Below are positions 47,484 to 55,899 of a DNA stretch of 64,000 bases, one piece after another (the first letter of the stretch is position 1; the number at the start of each line of letters is the position of its first letter). The DNA is from Methanoregula sp. (GTDB lineage Archaea; Halobacteriota; Methanomicrobia; Methanomicrobiales; Methanospirillaceae): the NCBI RefSeq assembly GCF_028712425.1, contig NZ_JAQTQD010000007.1, positions 56,859 through 120,858 of the forward strand, read 5' to 3'. Position numbers and translations under genes: made by a program. The notes beneath the pieces were generated by a model that searched no databases, was not told the DNA's origin, and was given only the letters and a program-made list of their open reading frames with translations.

Positions 47484-48953
47484 TTACTCGAAGAGCCGGT
47501 AATTCGGCGCTTCGTCAGTGATCATGATGTTGTGCGGGTGGCTCTCGGTCATGCCGGCATTGGTGATCCGGACGAACCGTGCCTTCGTGTGCATGTCGCC
47601 GATGGTTTTTGCACCGGAATATCCCATCGCGGACTTGAGCCCGCCAACGAGCTGGTAGATGACCTCGCCCACGTGGCCGACATAGGGGGTGACTCCCTCG
47701 ACGCCTTCAGGAACGAATTTCGTGCTGCCGATCTCCTTCTTCTGGAAGTACCGGTCGCTTGACTGCCCGCTGCTCATCACACCGAGGGAGCCCATGCCAC
47801 GATACTGCTTGTAGCGCCGGCCTTTCATCGTGATGACCTTGCCGGGCGACTCGTCAGTTCCCGCAAACATGCTCCCCATCATAACGGTGTCTGCCCCGGC
47901 CGCGATGGCTTTTGCAACATCGCCGCTGAACCGCACTCCCCCATCGGAGATAATCGGGACTTCTGCCTCATGGGCAACTTCCGCCACCTGCGCAACGGCC
48001 GTGATCTGCGGGACGCCAGTGCCGGCGACGATACGTGTCGTGCAGATGGAGCCCGGCCCGATACCCACCTTGATACCGTCAACGCCGGCATCGAGCAGTG
48101 CCTCTGCCGCTTCCTTTGTTGCGATGTTCCCGGCAACCACATCTGCTTTCACGCTCCCCTTGATCTCTTTGACGGCTGCGACAACTTTCATGTTATGGCC
48201 GTGGGCGCAGTCAACAACAAGAGCATCCGCCCCGTTCTGGTCCAGGAGCTCGGCGCGGGCAAAGTCGAACGGGCCAACGGCAGCAGCCACGCGGAGGTTG
48301 CCCCTTGCGTCCCGGCTGGCGAGCGGGTACTGGCGTTTTTCCAGAATGTCCTGCATGGTGACGATGCCGATCAGTCTGCCTTGTTCATTGACGATGGGGA
48401 GCCGCTCCACCTTGTTGGTGTACATGATCTCAAGGGCCTTTTCGGCAGTGATGTCATCTCCGCCAACGATCGGTTTCCGGGTCATGATGGTGGTGATATT
48501 CTCGCTGCCGCTCTTCTGCACGATAGCCCTCACATCGCGCCGGCTCACGATCCCGATAATCTTCTCTTTGGCAACAACCGGGACCCCGCTGATATTATAC
48601 TGGTGCATGAGGTTTTCGGCGTCAGAGACCGTTGCCGTGTCCTCAACATAGAGCACGTCGCGTTCGATGAGCTCCTCTGCCTGCTTGACAGCAACGACTT
48701 CCTGCATCTCGTGCTCGGGGGTCATGTTCCGGTGGATGACGCCGATGCCCCCAAGGCGGGCGAGCGTGATGGCCATCTGTGCTTCGGTCACGGTATCCAT
48801 TGCGGCGGAGACGAGCGGGATATTGACCCGGATTTTTTTCGAGAACCGCGACCGTGTGTCAGTGTCGGAGGGTTCGACCCATGATGCCTGCGGCTCCAGC
48901 AGGACATCGTCGAAGGTTAAGGAGAGTGGAACATCCAGTTTTTCAACAAACAT
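47484..48953 (-). CDS. guaB: IMP dehydrogenase
   Basis: A 489-residue enzyme that makes XMP from IMP. Start MFVEKLDVPLSLTFDDVLLE from the ATG at 48951-48953. Two CBS domains interrupt the barrel (YNISGVPVVAKEKI; NKVERLPIVNEQGR). The catalytic Cys is in GIGPGSICTTRIVAGTG. The flap YRGMGSLGVMSSGQ follows. It lies 5 bp after mfnB and is probably co-transcribed. Confidence 0.96.
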   Translation of the reverse strand: MFVEKLDVPLSLTFDDVLLEPQASWVEPSDTDTRSRFSKKIRVNIPLVSAAMDTVTEAQMAITLARLGGIGVIHRNMTPEHEMQEVVAVKQAEELIERDVLYVEDTATVSDAENLMHQYNISGVPVVAKEKIIGIVSRRDVRAIVQKSGSENITTIMTRKPIVGGDDITAEKALEIMYTNKVERLPIVNEQGRLIGIVTMQDILEKRQYPLASRDARGNLRVAAAVGPFDFARAELLDQNGADALVVDCAHGHNMKVVAAVKEIKGSVKADVVAGNIATKEAAEALLDAGVDGIKVGIGPGSICTTRIVAGTGVPQITAVAQVAEVAHEAEVPIISDGGVRFSGDVAKAIAAGADTVMMGSMFAGTDESPGKVITMKGRRYKQYRGMGSLGVMSSGQSSDRYFQKKEIGSTKFVPEGVEGVTPYVGHVGEVIYQLVGGLKSAMGYSGAKTIGDMHTKARFVRITNAGMTESHPHNIMITDEAPNYRLFE

Positions 48954-48958
48954 GATCA

Positions 48959-49645
48959 TCACCGGATCAGCGCAAGCGCTTTGTTGATCAGGTCTTCACG
49001 TACCGTTGCGTTCCGGTCGCCGCCGCAGACCATGCCGCGGACGCCGATGATCTCGGGGTTGATCCGTTTGAGGGCATCCATGTCCTCGAACTTCAGGGCA
49101 CCGGCAAGGGCGGTGCCAAGGCCGAGCTTCCGGTTTCCTTCCGTGAACGAGAGGAGTGCTTTCTCGTCCATGAAGGCAAAGGTGCTCTGGCGGTCCTTGA
49201 TGCCGGTATCGATCATGGCAAAGTCAGCCCCGCACTCAGCGGCGATGGGGGCCATATCGAACGGGGAGATGGTATGCATCCGTTTGTAGTCGGAGTACGC
49301 GGCGATGACAACGTACTTCTTCGGGAACGGTTCCTTGACCGCCCGGACAACCCCGGCGATAACCTCCCGGGCTTGTTCTTTTCCCTCGAACGCGAGCCCG
49401 ATCTTGACATAGTCAGCCCCGGCACAGGCAGCGCCGTACGCAGCAAGGGCAGCCCCGCCGGGTCTGAACTCGAAATCCCCGATGGCAGCGCTCACCGGTT
49501 TTTGGGCGAATTCCTTGATCTCACGGATCACCCAGGGAAAATTGGCACCGAGCGAGCCTTCGGATGGTTTCTTGACGTCGATGATGTCAGCGGCGACGGA
49601 GTGTCTTGCTTCGTCGATTGAGCTGGGGCTGACCAACAATTGCAT
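48959..49645 (-). CDS. mfnB: (5-formylfuran-3-yl)methyl phosphate synthase
   Basis: A 228-residue methanofuran biosynthesis enzyme that condenses two glyceraldehyde-3-phosphate molecules. MQLLVSPSSIDEARHSVAAD, ADIIDVKKPSEGSLGA and AAIGDFEFRPGG are the family blocks. The ATG at 49643-49645 is the family start; a longer frame upstream is not used. The gene supports assignment to a methanogen. Confidence 0.93.
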   Translation of the reverse strand: MQLLVSPSSIDEARHSVAADIIDVKKPSEGSLGANFPWVIREIKEFAQKPVSAAIGDFEFRPGGAALAAYGAACAGADYVKIGLAFEGKEQAREVIAGVVRAVKEPFPKKYVVIAAYSDYKRMHTISPFDMAPIAAECGADFAMIDTGIKDRQSTFAFMDEKALLSFTEGNRKLGLGTALAGALKFEDMDALKRINPEIIGVRGMVCGGDRNATVREDLINKALALIR

Positions 49646-49690
49646 AAGATTTAATGATCTTTTGACATAATAGTGGTTTTGGGTTCGTCT

Positions 49691-50362
49691 ATGGAACTGG
49701 TACTTGCGATGGATTTGAAGAACAATCTGGTCGTGCACGGCAAATCCGGTCAGCGGGAGAGTTACAAACCGCTTGACTGGGGCTGTTCTCCGACGGCGGA
49801 ACCCGTGGGTTTTGTTAAAGCGATCCAGCCCAGATCTATCTACATCGCTGATCTCGACCGCATTGAACGTACCGGTTCCCATGACACGATTGTCCGGCAG
49901 TGCGCACAGCAGGTCTCTGCGTGTTACGTGGACCGGGGCTGCCGGTCTCCGGATGACCTGCTCGAAGGGTATCATATCAGAAATATTGTCGGCACCGAGA
50001 CCGGGGGAAGCGACCTCTCGCAGTACCAGGGAGGATTCCTCAGTCTTGACCTGAAAGATGGCAGGGTCATTCCATCGGGTCGCAACCCGGTCGACTTCCT
50101 GCGGCAGGCAAATGGATGGAAATTCGACGGGTGCATCATTCTCAATATCAGCGCCGTGGGAACGGAGTCTGGCCTCGACCAGAACCTGCTCGAAATGATG
50201 CGGGCCGCGTATCACCGGAAATTATTCTGGGGCGGCGGGATTGCAACGCGGGGCGACCTCGCGATGCTCTGCGATGCGGGGTTCGACGGGGCGATTATCG
50301 CTACGGCCTTACATCACGGAAAAATCCCGGTTGACTGGATACGGAGGGGACGGGTATGCTGA
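49691..50362 (+). CDS. HisA/proFAR-isomerase-related protein
   Basis: A 223-residue TIM-barrel protein of the HisA-related COG1411 type. The glycine-rich LFWGGGIATRGDLAML phosphate-binding motif is present. It lacks the usual catalytic Asp pair of HisA in standard positions, so it is probably not a histidine enzyme. It starts divergent from mfnB and overlaps tmk by 7 bp. Its role is unproven; a cofactor-related role is suggested by location. Confidence 0.75.
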   Translation: MELVLAMDLKNNLVVHGKSGQRESYKPLDWGCSPTAEPVGFVKAIQPRSIYIADLDRIERTGSHDTIVRQCAQQVSACYVDRGCRSPDDLLEGYHIRNIVGTETGGSDLSQYQGGFLSLDLKDGRVIPSGRNPVDFLRQANGWKFDGCIILNISAVGTESGLDQNLLEMMRAAYHRKLFWGGGIATRGDLAMLCDAGFDGAIIATALHHGKIPVDWIRRGRVC

Positions 50363-50982
50363 TCACGCTGGAGGGTATTGACGGGAGTGGGAAGAGCACG
50401 CTTCACGCGAGCCTCAAAGACCTGCTCTCGGACCTCAACCCGCTGATGACCCGTGAGCCCGGGGCAACGTGGGTGGGCGACCAGGTGCGACGTGCGATCA
50501 AGGAGCAGATCGATCCCATAACCGAGGCAACCCTCTTTGTCGCCGATCACGCAGCCCATCTTGCAAAGGTCGTCCGCCCGGCGCTTGCAGAAGGAAGACT
50601 TGTCATCTCCGACCGGTACAGCGACAGCCGGTATGCGTACCAGTCCGTGACCCTGCAGGGCATTGTGCCGGAACCGGAGACGTGGCTGCGGGCGATGCAC
50701 GATGGCTGGACGATCATCCCCGACAAGACATTCCTCTGCGTGCTCCCCATTGACGAGGCGCTGACCCGGCTGAAACCGGACAGCCAGCGCGAGCATTTCG
50801 AGAAGCGGGAGACGCTGGAGAACGTGCAGAACAATTATCTTTCCTACGCGAAGGCCGAGCCGGGGCGGTTTGTGATCGTGGATGCAATGCTTTCTCCTGA
50901 GATTGTTGCGAAGTTTGTTGCGGATGCGATCCGGGTGGAGTGGGAGACCGGGAAGAAGAAGCGGAAGGGTCGGAAGAAGTGA
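50356..50982 (+). CDS. tmk: Thymidylate kinase
   Basis: A 208-residue kinase that phosphorylates dTMP. The P-loop is EGIDGSGKSTL, the DRY-type motif SDRYSDSRYAYQ, and the lid region EREHFEKRETLEN. The basic tail KKKRKGRKK is unusual. It overlaps the HisA-like gene by 7 bp, so it is the second gene of an operon. Confidence 0.95.
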   Translation: MLITLEGIDGSGKSTLHASLKDLLSDLNPLMTREPGATWVGDQVRRAIKEQIDPITEATLFVADHAAHLAKVVRPALAEGRLVISDRYSDSRYAYQSVTLQGIVPEPETWLRAMHDGWTIIPDKTFLCVLPIDEALTRLKPDSQREHFEKRETLENVQNNYLSYAKAEPGRFVIVDAMLSPEIVAKFVADAIRVEWETGKKKRKGRKK

Positions 50983-51067
50983 GCTGGGTTTATCCGGATT
51001 TTTTTGCAGCAGATCGCGATGAAAAATTTTCCATCGCGCTTTTTGGTTGTCAGTAAGTGAACCGATT

Positions 51068-51085
51068 GTCGGTTAATTAACCGAC
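51068..51085. promoter_or_regulatory. 18-bp perfect palindrome
   Basis: GTCGGTTAATTAACCGAC is a perfect 18-bp palindrome in the gap between tmk and the Fic gene. It may be an operator for the Fic gene or a recombination/termination site. Confidence 0.5.
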
Positions 51086-51198
51086 CATCAAGGTGTACAA
51101 CCTACTATTTTTTTGTCGGTCCGGCGGGAGGGATCAGATCGGTGCACCAGATCCTGATGAAAATTTTCCCGGCAGGGTCTGAAGGAGTAATCGAAAAG

Positions 51199-51246
51199 GC
51201 TGAAACTGGTTAGCAGTTTCAGCTGCCGCTTGGGAGCGGCATTTTT
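51199..51246 (+). terminator. Double stem-loop with T-run
   Basis: GCTGAAACT pairs with AGTTTCAGC (51199-51223). TGCCGCT pairs with AGCGGCA (51224-51241) and is followed by five T residues. It lies 217 bp after tmk. The rest of the 50983-51540 gap holds no gene that I can support. Confidence 0.55.
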
Positions 51247-51540
51247 CAGCGGATTTCAATTGGATCTAAAAAATTTGAGAATACGAATAAGCCGCATTTG
51301 AAACATGCGGGAATTTTCCCAAAGGCAGAAAACAGGGTAATTCCCGTGACCAGGATACAATTATTAAATATACCGCAGTGTCCGGGCCGCCGGAAGACGG
51401 CGGGTTCATCGTAGGGCACGCTGATTAACCGGTCTGATCGTTATTAAGGAACCGCTATAATTTTATGGATAGGAAAATCACCCGCAATAACCGCAATGAC
51501 CAATAGGTCAGGGATGCAACAGACAATAGGTTGTGATATT

Positions 51541-52593
51541 ATGGAGGATCCCCGTATTTTTTCGCCGGAGTTTTCCTATACCCATGCGATGGTGAAGCGT
51601 CTTTCTGATATTGCCGCTTCACGGGAAGTGATCCTTCACGCCCATCTTATCCCCAAGTGGGAAGTTTCGATAAGGAGAGAGCAACTTGTCCGGGCAGCGC
51701 ATGCATCTACGGCAATAGAGGGAAACCCCCTCTCCCTTGAAGAGGTGAGCCGTCTTGCGGAAGGCCGTGATGTGATGGTAGCGCGACGGGCAAAAGCCGA
51801 GGTGCTCAACTATCTCCGGGTGCTGGAACATATTGACCTCTACGGGAAAGATGGCAGGATATCGGCCGAGGGCCTCCTTTACCTTCACCGGGATGTTACC
51901 CGGGATACGCTGGATGATCCGTCAGCGGAAGGGGCGTTCCGGAAGGTGCAGGTTGTGGTGGGGAACCGGATTACGAAGGAGGTCGTGTACTCACCTCCGA
52001 AGGCAAAAGAGGTTGTCCCCCAAATGAACGCGCTTATCGACTGGCTGAATTCCGATGCAGCTCACCAGATGCACCCGGTGCTGGTTGCCGGGATTGCGCA
52101 TTACGAGCTCGTGCGGATCCACCCGTTTATTGACGGGAACGGGCGGACTGCCCGGGCTCTTGCAACACTTATTCTTGCGATCCGAAAATTCGATATCAAG
52201 CGTTTCTTTACGTTGGACGATTACTATGACAGCGACCGGCCTGCATACTACCGTGTGCTTAAGGAAGTAAACCTGACCTGGCCGGATTGCACGGTGTGGC
52301 TGGAATATTTCACGGAGGGTGTGGAGATCTCGCTATCCCGGGTGAAAGAGCGGGTCCTGCGCCTCTCGTCCAATGAGCACCGGGCCGTGGCAGACGGGCA
52401 GGTGGCTCTTACGGGGCGGCAGATGAAGATTATCGAGTACATCCATGCCCATGGTTCGGTGAAGAGCGGCGATCTGATGCGATTGCACGGGATTTCCCGG
52501 CAGGCCGCAGGCAAGGAACTTATGCAGATGGTTGAGAACAACGTGATCCGGGTCGAGGGAAAAGGACGTGCGACACGGTACGTGATGGCATAA
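51541..52593 (+). CDS. Fic-family protein with winged helix
   Basis: A 350-residue Fic protein. The motif HPFIDGNGRTARALATL is the AMP-transfer site. An N-terminal STAIEGN matches the inhibitory (S/T)xxxE(G/N) segment of autoinhibited Fic proteins. The C-terminus holds a winged helix (HGSVKSGDLMRLHGISRQAAGKEL). The ATG at 51541 follows a GGTTGTGAT site and fits the domain start better than one upstream. It likely transfers AMP to a protein and binds DNA; the target is unknown. Confidence 0.88.
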   Translation: MEDPRIFSPEFSYTHAMVKRLSDIAASREVILHAHLIPKWEVSIRREQLVRAAHASTAIEGNPLSLEEVSRLAEGRDVMVARRAKAEVLNYLRVLEHIDLYGKDGRISAEGLLYLHRDVTRDTLDDPSAEGAFRKVQVVVGNRITKEVVYSPPKAKEVVPQMNALIDWLNSDAAHQMHPVLVAGIAHYELVRIHPFIDGNGRTARALATLILAIRKFDIKRFFTLDDYYDSDRPAYYRVLKEVNLTWPDCTVWLEYFTEGVEISLSRVKERVLRLSSNEHRAVADGQVALTGRQMKIIEYIHAHGSVKSGDLMRLHGISRQAAGKELMQMVENNVIRVEGKGRATRYVMA

Positions 52594-52596
52594 GCG

Positions 52597-52631
52597 GGTT
52601 GTCGATTCGGTTGTCGATTCGGTTGTCGATT
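52597..52631. repeat. Three tandem copies of a 12-bp unit
   Basis: GGTTGTCGATTC occurs three times head-to-tail just after the Fic stop codon (52597, 52609, 52621); the third copy is one base short of perfect. A related GATTGGTTCGAC segment follows. Confidence 0.8.
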
Positions 52632-52800
52632 TCCGGACTGTGAGGATGTACCGGAATTTGAAAATTTTTTCGACACGTTCGGAGGATGTGTCGATTGGTT
52701 CGACAGGTCAATTTATCTTTCTGCGGTGGGGTCGGTTGAAAATCCCCCGTGGCCGGTCCCTGCCACATCGCAAACCCCCTCCTCCCTTGTTTTCAGTCCT

Positions 52801-53357
52801 TGTAACGCTGCTAAATATGACCTCATTTGTTCCCGCCGGATATCGCCCGATTATTCCGGCCCGGTTCCGCGTTTTTCTGAATTATGACCTCTGAAATTGG
52901 GGGTATGAGGGAAAAGAGGTACAACCGGGCCCGTGGCGGGCTGCGTTGCACCAGAATTACCACGGGGGTTTTGAGGGCAATAATCAGCGTTCGCCCGAGG
53001 ATACTATTCTGTTGCATCAATAGTGTTACGATAGCTCCCCACCCCGGGGCCTTCAAAGAACCTGATGATTCTTCTCTCATCTCATCCCATTGGGATTCGA
53101 TGAGATGGATTTTTCAAATCCCTCTGCTTTATTCCTGCTGAATGAAGCACCTCACGGGGCACGGCGGGGCAACGGCCTGCATTGGTAGTGCGATTCTTCC
53201 TGCTTATGGGCCCTGTAGCGTTGCTGCATATTACCTCATGTATTCCCGTCGGAAAATAGCGGTTTGTTCCGGGAGAATGACTGCATTTTCCGGAATCATT
53301 ACCTCTACGAAAAAGGGGGGTGAGGCAAAAGTCGTACAACCGGGCACGATGCGGGGC
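52801..53357. repeat. Tandem divergent duplication of a 145-bp unit
   Basis: The stretch at 52801-52945 is repeated, with divergence, at 53214-53357. Shared blocks include TGTA(A/G)CG(C/T)TGCT near the start, CCTCAT(T/G)T then TTCCCG in the first half, and GTACAACCGGGC near the end. There is no coding frame with support. Copies are in direct orientation about 412 bp apart. Confidence 0.7.
53056..53167. repeat. Stem-loop repeat, copy 1
   Basis: A stem AAGAA/TTCTT around a TGAT loop (53056-53073) is followed by CTCTCATCTCA, TGGGATTCGATG and, at 53150-53167, the 18-mer CCTCACGGGGCACGGCGG. The same modules recur in the same order at 53588-53652. Confidence 0.75.
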
Positions 53358-53587
53358 CGGATTTCTCACGGGAAAAAGAAGCGATTTTTGATGTGGGGTT
53401 TGTTATGGGTAAGGTGAGGCTGAAGACCGGGGAATCGGCCTTGTGCCGGATATGAAATTCTCTCTACCGGGTTTTTTTCAGAAATTATTTGATCTGGAAA
53501 TTTTGTATTTTTTCTGAACGGAAAAAAGTGAGAAATCATTCTGCTTCCGGAACATTTGTTGCGATGGCCCCCCGCCTCAGGGCCTGC

Positions 53588-53705
53588 GAAGAACCTGACG
53601 GTTCTTCTCTCATCTCACACTTTGGGATTCGATGCCTCACGGGGCACGGCGGAACAATTATCTGCACCGTACATGAATCCGACCTGAAGCCGCCGCGGGG
53701 CGCCC
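53588..53705. repeat. Stem-loop repeat, copy 2
   Basis: GAAGAACC-TGAC-GGTTCTTC (53588-53607) is a perfect 8-bp stem, then CTCATCTCA, TGGGATTCGATG, CCTCACGGGGCACGGCGG (53635-53652) and the 17-mer GCCGCCGCGGGGCGCCC (53689-53705), also found at 30437. The arrangement matches copy 1 with a deletion of about 60 bp. Confidence 0.78.
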
Positions 53706-53872
53706 TTCGGGGCGGCGGCATGCATCGTCACTAGTGAGTATAAAGAAAAAGAGTGGAAAGATTACACGAAAAACCAAAATTTGATTTCATATTTAATAAG
53801 TAGTTCGAAGAAATTACATCGAAGCGTAGTTATTGGTTATCCATTTTTCTCAATATAACAAAAAAATAAATT

Positions 53873-53965
53873 TTATTCTTTCTTCGCAATCGTCACAATC
53901 ACATCGCCAACCGTCAGCACGTCCACTTTCGCGCCCTCTTCCAGGAAGGAAATGGAATATTTCAT
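53873..53965 (-). pseudogene. Duplicated 3' end of valS
   Basis: A 30-codon frame reads [20 protein letters not shown] then [10 protein letters not shown]. Codons for [19 protein letters not shown] match the end of valS at 55900 almost exactly. In the 62 bp from 53882 to 53943 only three positions differ from 55906-55967. Upstream, protein similarity fades. It is a displaced, slightly diverged copy of the valS tail, marking the left side of a 2-kb insert. Confidence 0.85.
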
Positions 53966-54110
53966 CAACCGTTACTTGAATCAGTTATGTTGGGAAATAA
54001 TACACCGTTCGGTTTTTTCCGAACAATCATATCCGATTTTATATATTTTTATTCTGAATTAGATATGACCTCAATGTATTCTGGTCTTGGATACTTCTGG
54101 GGGGATGTCA

Positions 54111-54395
54111 ATGAATAGGTACTTACTAATATTGATAACCGGTTGCCTGCTGATTGCTCTGTCAGGTCTGGTGAGTGCACTGCCCTCAGCACATACCTAT
54201 GATTGTTCGGATACCACTCCGACCGCCTCCGATGCACAGGCTGAGCAGTCTATAGAATATACAAAGCCAGGTATTCAGTCCCTGACATGGGTGATTACCC
54301 TGAAAGGTGAACCTGATGATCATGTTCTCCAGGGAGGGCTGGTTGTAATCGATGCATTGACCGGTAAGGTACTAGTGACCTCCCCATATCTCTAA
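54111..54395 (+). CDS. Small exported protein
   Basis: A 94-residue protein with a signal peptide (MNRYLLILITGCLLIALSG LVSA type). Ribosome site GGGG lies about 8 nt before the ATG at 54111. The mature part has CSDTTPTASDAQAEQ and a short beta segment. Function unknown; it opens a three-gene cluster between the two valS tails. Confidence 0.6.
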   Translation: MNRYLLILITGCLLIALSGLVSALPSAHTYDCSDTTPTASDAQAEQSIEYTKPGIQSLTWVITLKGEPDDHVLQGGLVVIDALTGKVLVTSPYL

Positions 54396-54418
54396 ATCGC
54401 CACGCACTCTAACGAGAT

Positions 54419-55150
54419 ATGATGCGCTCAGGGATTTGGGTATGGATAGCTATCATTGCTTCCATAATTCTTCTTTTTTCAGTAAATTATTACATACTCG
54501 TTCTCTCACCTTCAGGACATGAACATCAGAAGGAACCCATTCACATGACATCTTGGATACTGGCGTCCGGTTTGGAACGAGGGCCTTATGAATATGTGGA
54601 TCCTGTCATCATTTATAACAAAGAGAATGGCGAAACCTGGCAAATCCGGGATAAGGATCGGTTGAACAATGCGATAGTAATCGAAGATCGCAATAGTAAT
54701 AATCAGTCCTCCCCGGTTGACACCTTGTATACACCGAATGTAACAATTGAAGGAAATAATATCAGCCTTGATTTTTTAGTCTGGAATGGTGCCGGTGAGG
54801 ACTGTGCCAGTGCTGGTCTCAATATGACGACCAGTTATGAGAACCTGAACCCGGAAACCGGTTCATCAGATGGCCCCACCTATAACGGTGCCGCAACCCG
54901 GGTGTATATATACAATCTGTCGGTCGGGGAATCTGCGGAAGTCCGGGTAACCACTGAGATTCCGGAACCTGCACCGGGAAAAACTATCCGGTTAAGGATC
55001 ACGCTTATGTCTCCGGATGCGTTTATGACCAAGACGGGAACTTTGCGCACGTATGACCCCCACAGGCTTCCACGGGGAGAAGCCACATTTATAATAAAAG
55101 CAAAGGATGCACCGGAATTGGTACCGTTGCCTACAATCCGTGCAGGATGA
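54419..55150 (+). CDS. Membrane-anchored beta-sandwich protein
   Basis: A 243-residue protein with one N-terminal membrane helix (IWVWIAIIASIILLFSVNYY) and an outer domain. The pattern NISLDFLVWNGAGEDCASAG and YIYNLSVGESAEVRVTTE resembles a CARDB-like beta-sandwich. No enzyme motif. It is 23 bp after the small exported protein. Confidence 0.65.
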   Translation: MMRSGIWVWIAIIASIILLFSVNYYILVLSPSGHEHQKEPIHMTSWILASGLERGPYEYVDPVIIYNKENGETWQIRDKDRLNNAIVIEDRNSNNQSSPVDTLYTPNVTIEGNNISLDFLVWNGAGEDCASAGLNMTTSYENLNPETGSSDGPTYNGAATRVYIYNLSVGESAEVRVTTEIPEPAPGKTIRLRITLMSPDAFMTKTGTLRTYDPHRLPRGEATFIIKAKDAPELVPLPTIRAG

Positions 55151-55293
55151 GAGAGACTGCACCTCCCGTTTTGCAGGGGAATTGTACAATAAATCCTGAT
55201 TGAAACAACCGGTTTCTGATTTTTTACGAATTCTCCTCAACGTCCGATAGTATTACGGTTATACCCCCGAAAATCTCATGAAGGAGATATTTT

Positions 55294-55770
55294 TTGGGTA
55301 TGGTTGATATTCCTCTTAACCGGAAAGATATCGGTGCTTTATCATCCAATGTCCGTGTCACTATCCTGAAAACAATTGATTGTCGTGCAGCAACTGTAAG
55401 CGGACTTGCCAAAGAGCTTGGTCTTGCGAAATCAACCGTTCACGAGCATCTGATCATTCTGGCCGGCAATGGGTTCGTAACTGCAGATGACAGCAGGAAA
55501 TGGCGGACATATACTCTTACCCAAAAGTCCTACCGAATCCTTCATCCGGAAAACGGGTACCGGATTATATTATTACTTGGAACCTCTCTCTTCACACTCG
55601 TCACAGGAGTATATTTTATTTTCTCATTTGTGAGAGGGTATACCCTTCAGGGAAAGAGCATTATTCATGATCCGATTATATTTATTCTGGGTGAGTTGCT
55701 TCTTATTCTGACTATTGTATTTTGGTATATTATCATTACGTCACGTTCATGTGAAACACCGCTTTTTTAA
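55294..55770 (+). CDS. Membrane-bound winged-helix regulator
   Basis: A 158-residue ArsR-like regulator. The helix-turn-helix AATVSGLAKELGLAKSTVHE is followed by two C-terminal membrane helices (LLLGTSLFTLVTGVYFIFSF; FILGELLLILTIVFWYIII). The TTG at 55294 has AAGGAG 7 nt upstream and is the better start; an ATG two codons later is possible. Such anchored regulators are common in methanogens. Confidence 0.82.
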   Translation: MGMVDIPLNRKDIGALSSNVRVTILKTIDCRAATVSGLAKELGLAKSTVHEHLIILAGNGFVTADDSRKWRTYTLTQKSYRILHPENGYRIILLLGTSLFTLVTGVYFIFSFVRGYTLQGKSIIHDPIIFILGELLLILTIVFWYIIITSRSCETPLF

Positions 55771-55899
55771 TTCACACCTTTGGAAATTGTACAAAACTCG
55801 TTTGGATACTTATCATGAATGGGGGATTATCATTCCTCTCCCAATAGCATGAATAAAAATATGAGAAATATGTACTGGAAGAAAATCTGAAAAAATTGA

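Noticed and set aside
48959..50215. 418-residue form of mfnB
   Set aside because: The family starts at MQLLVSPSSIDEAR; the upstream part is antisense to the HisA-like gene.
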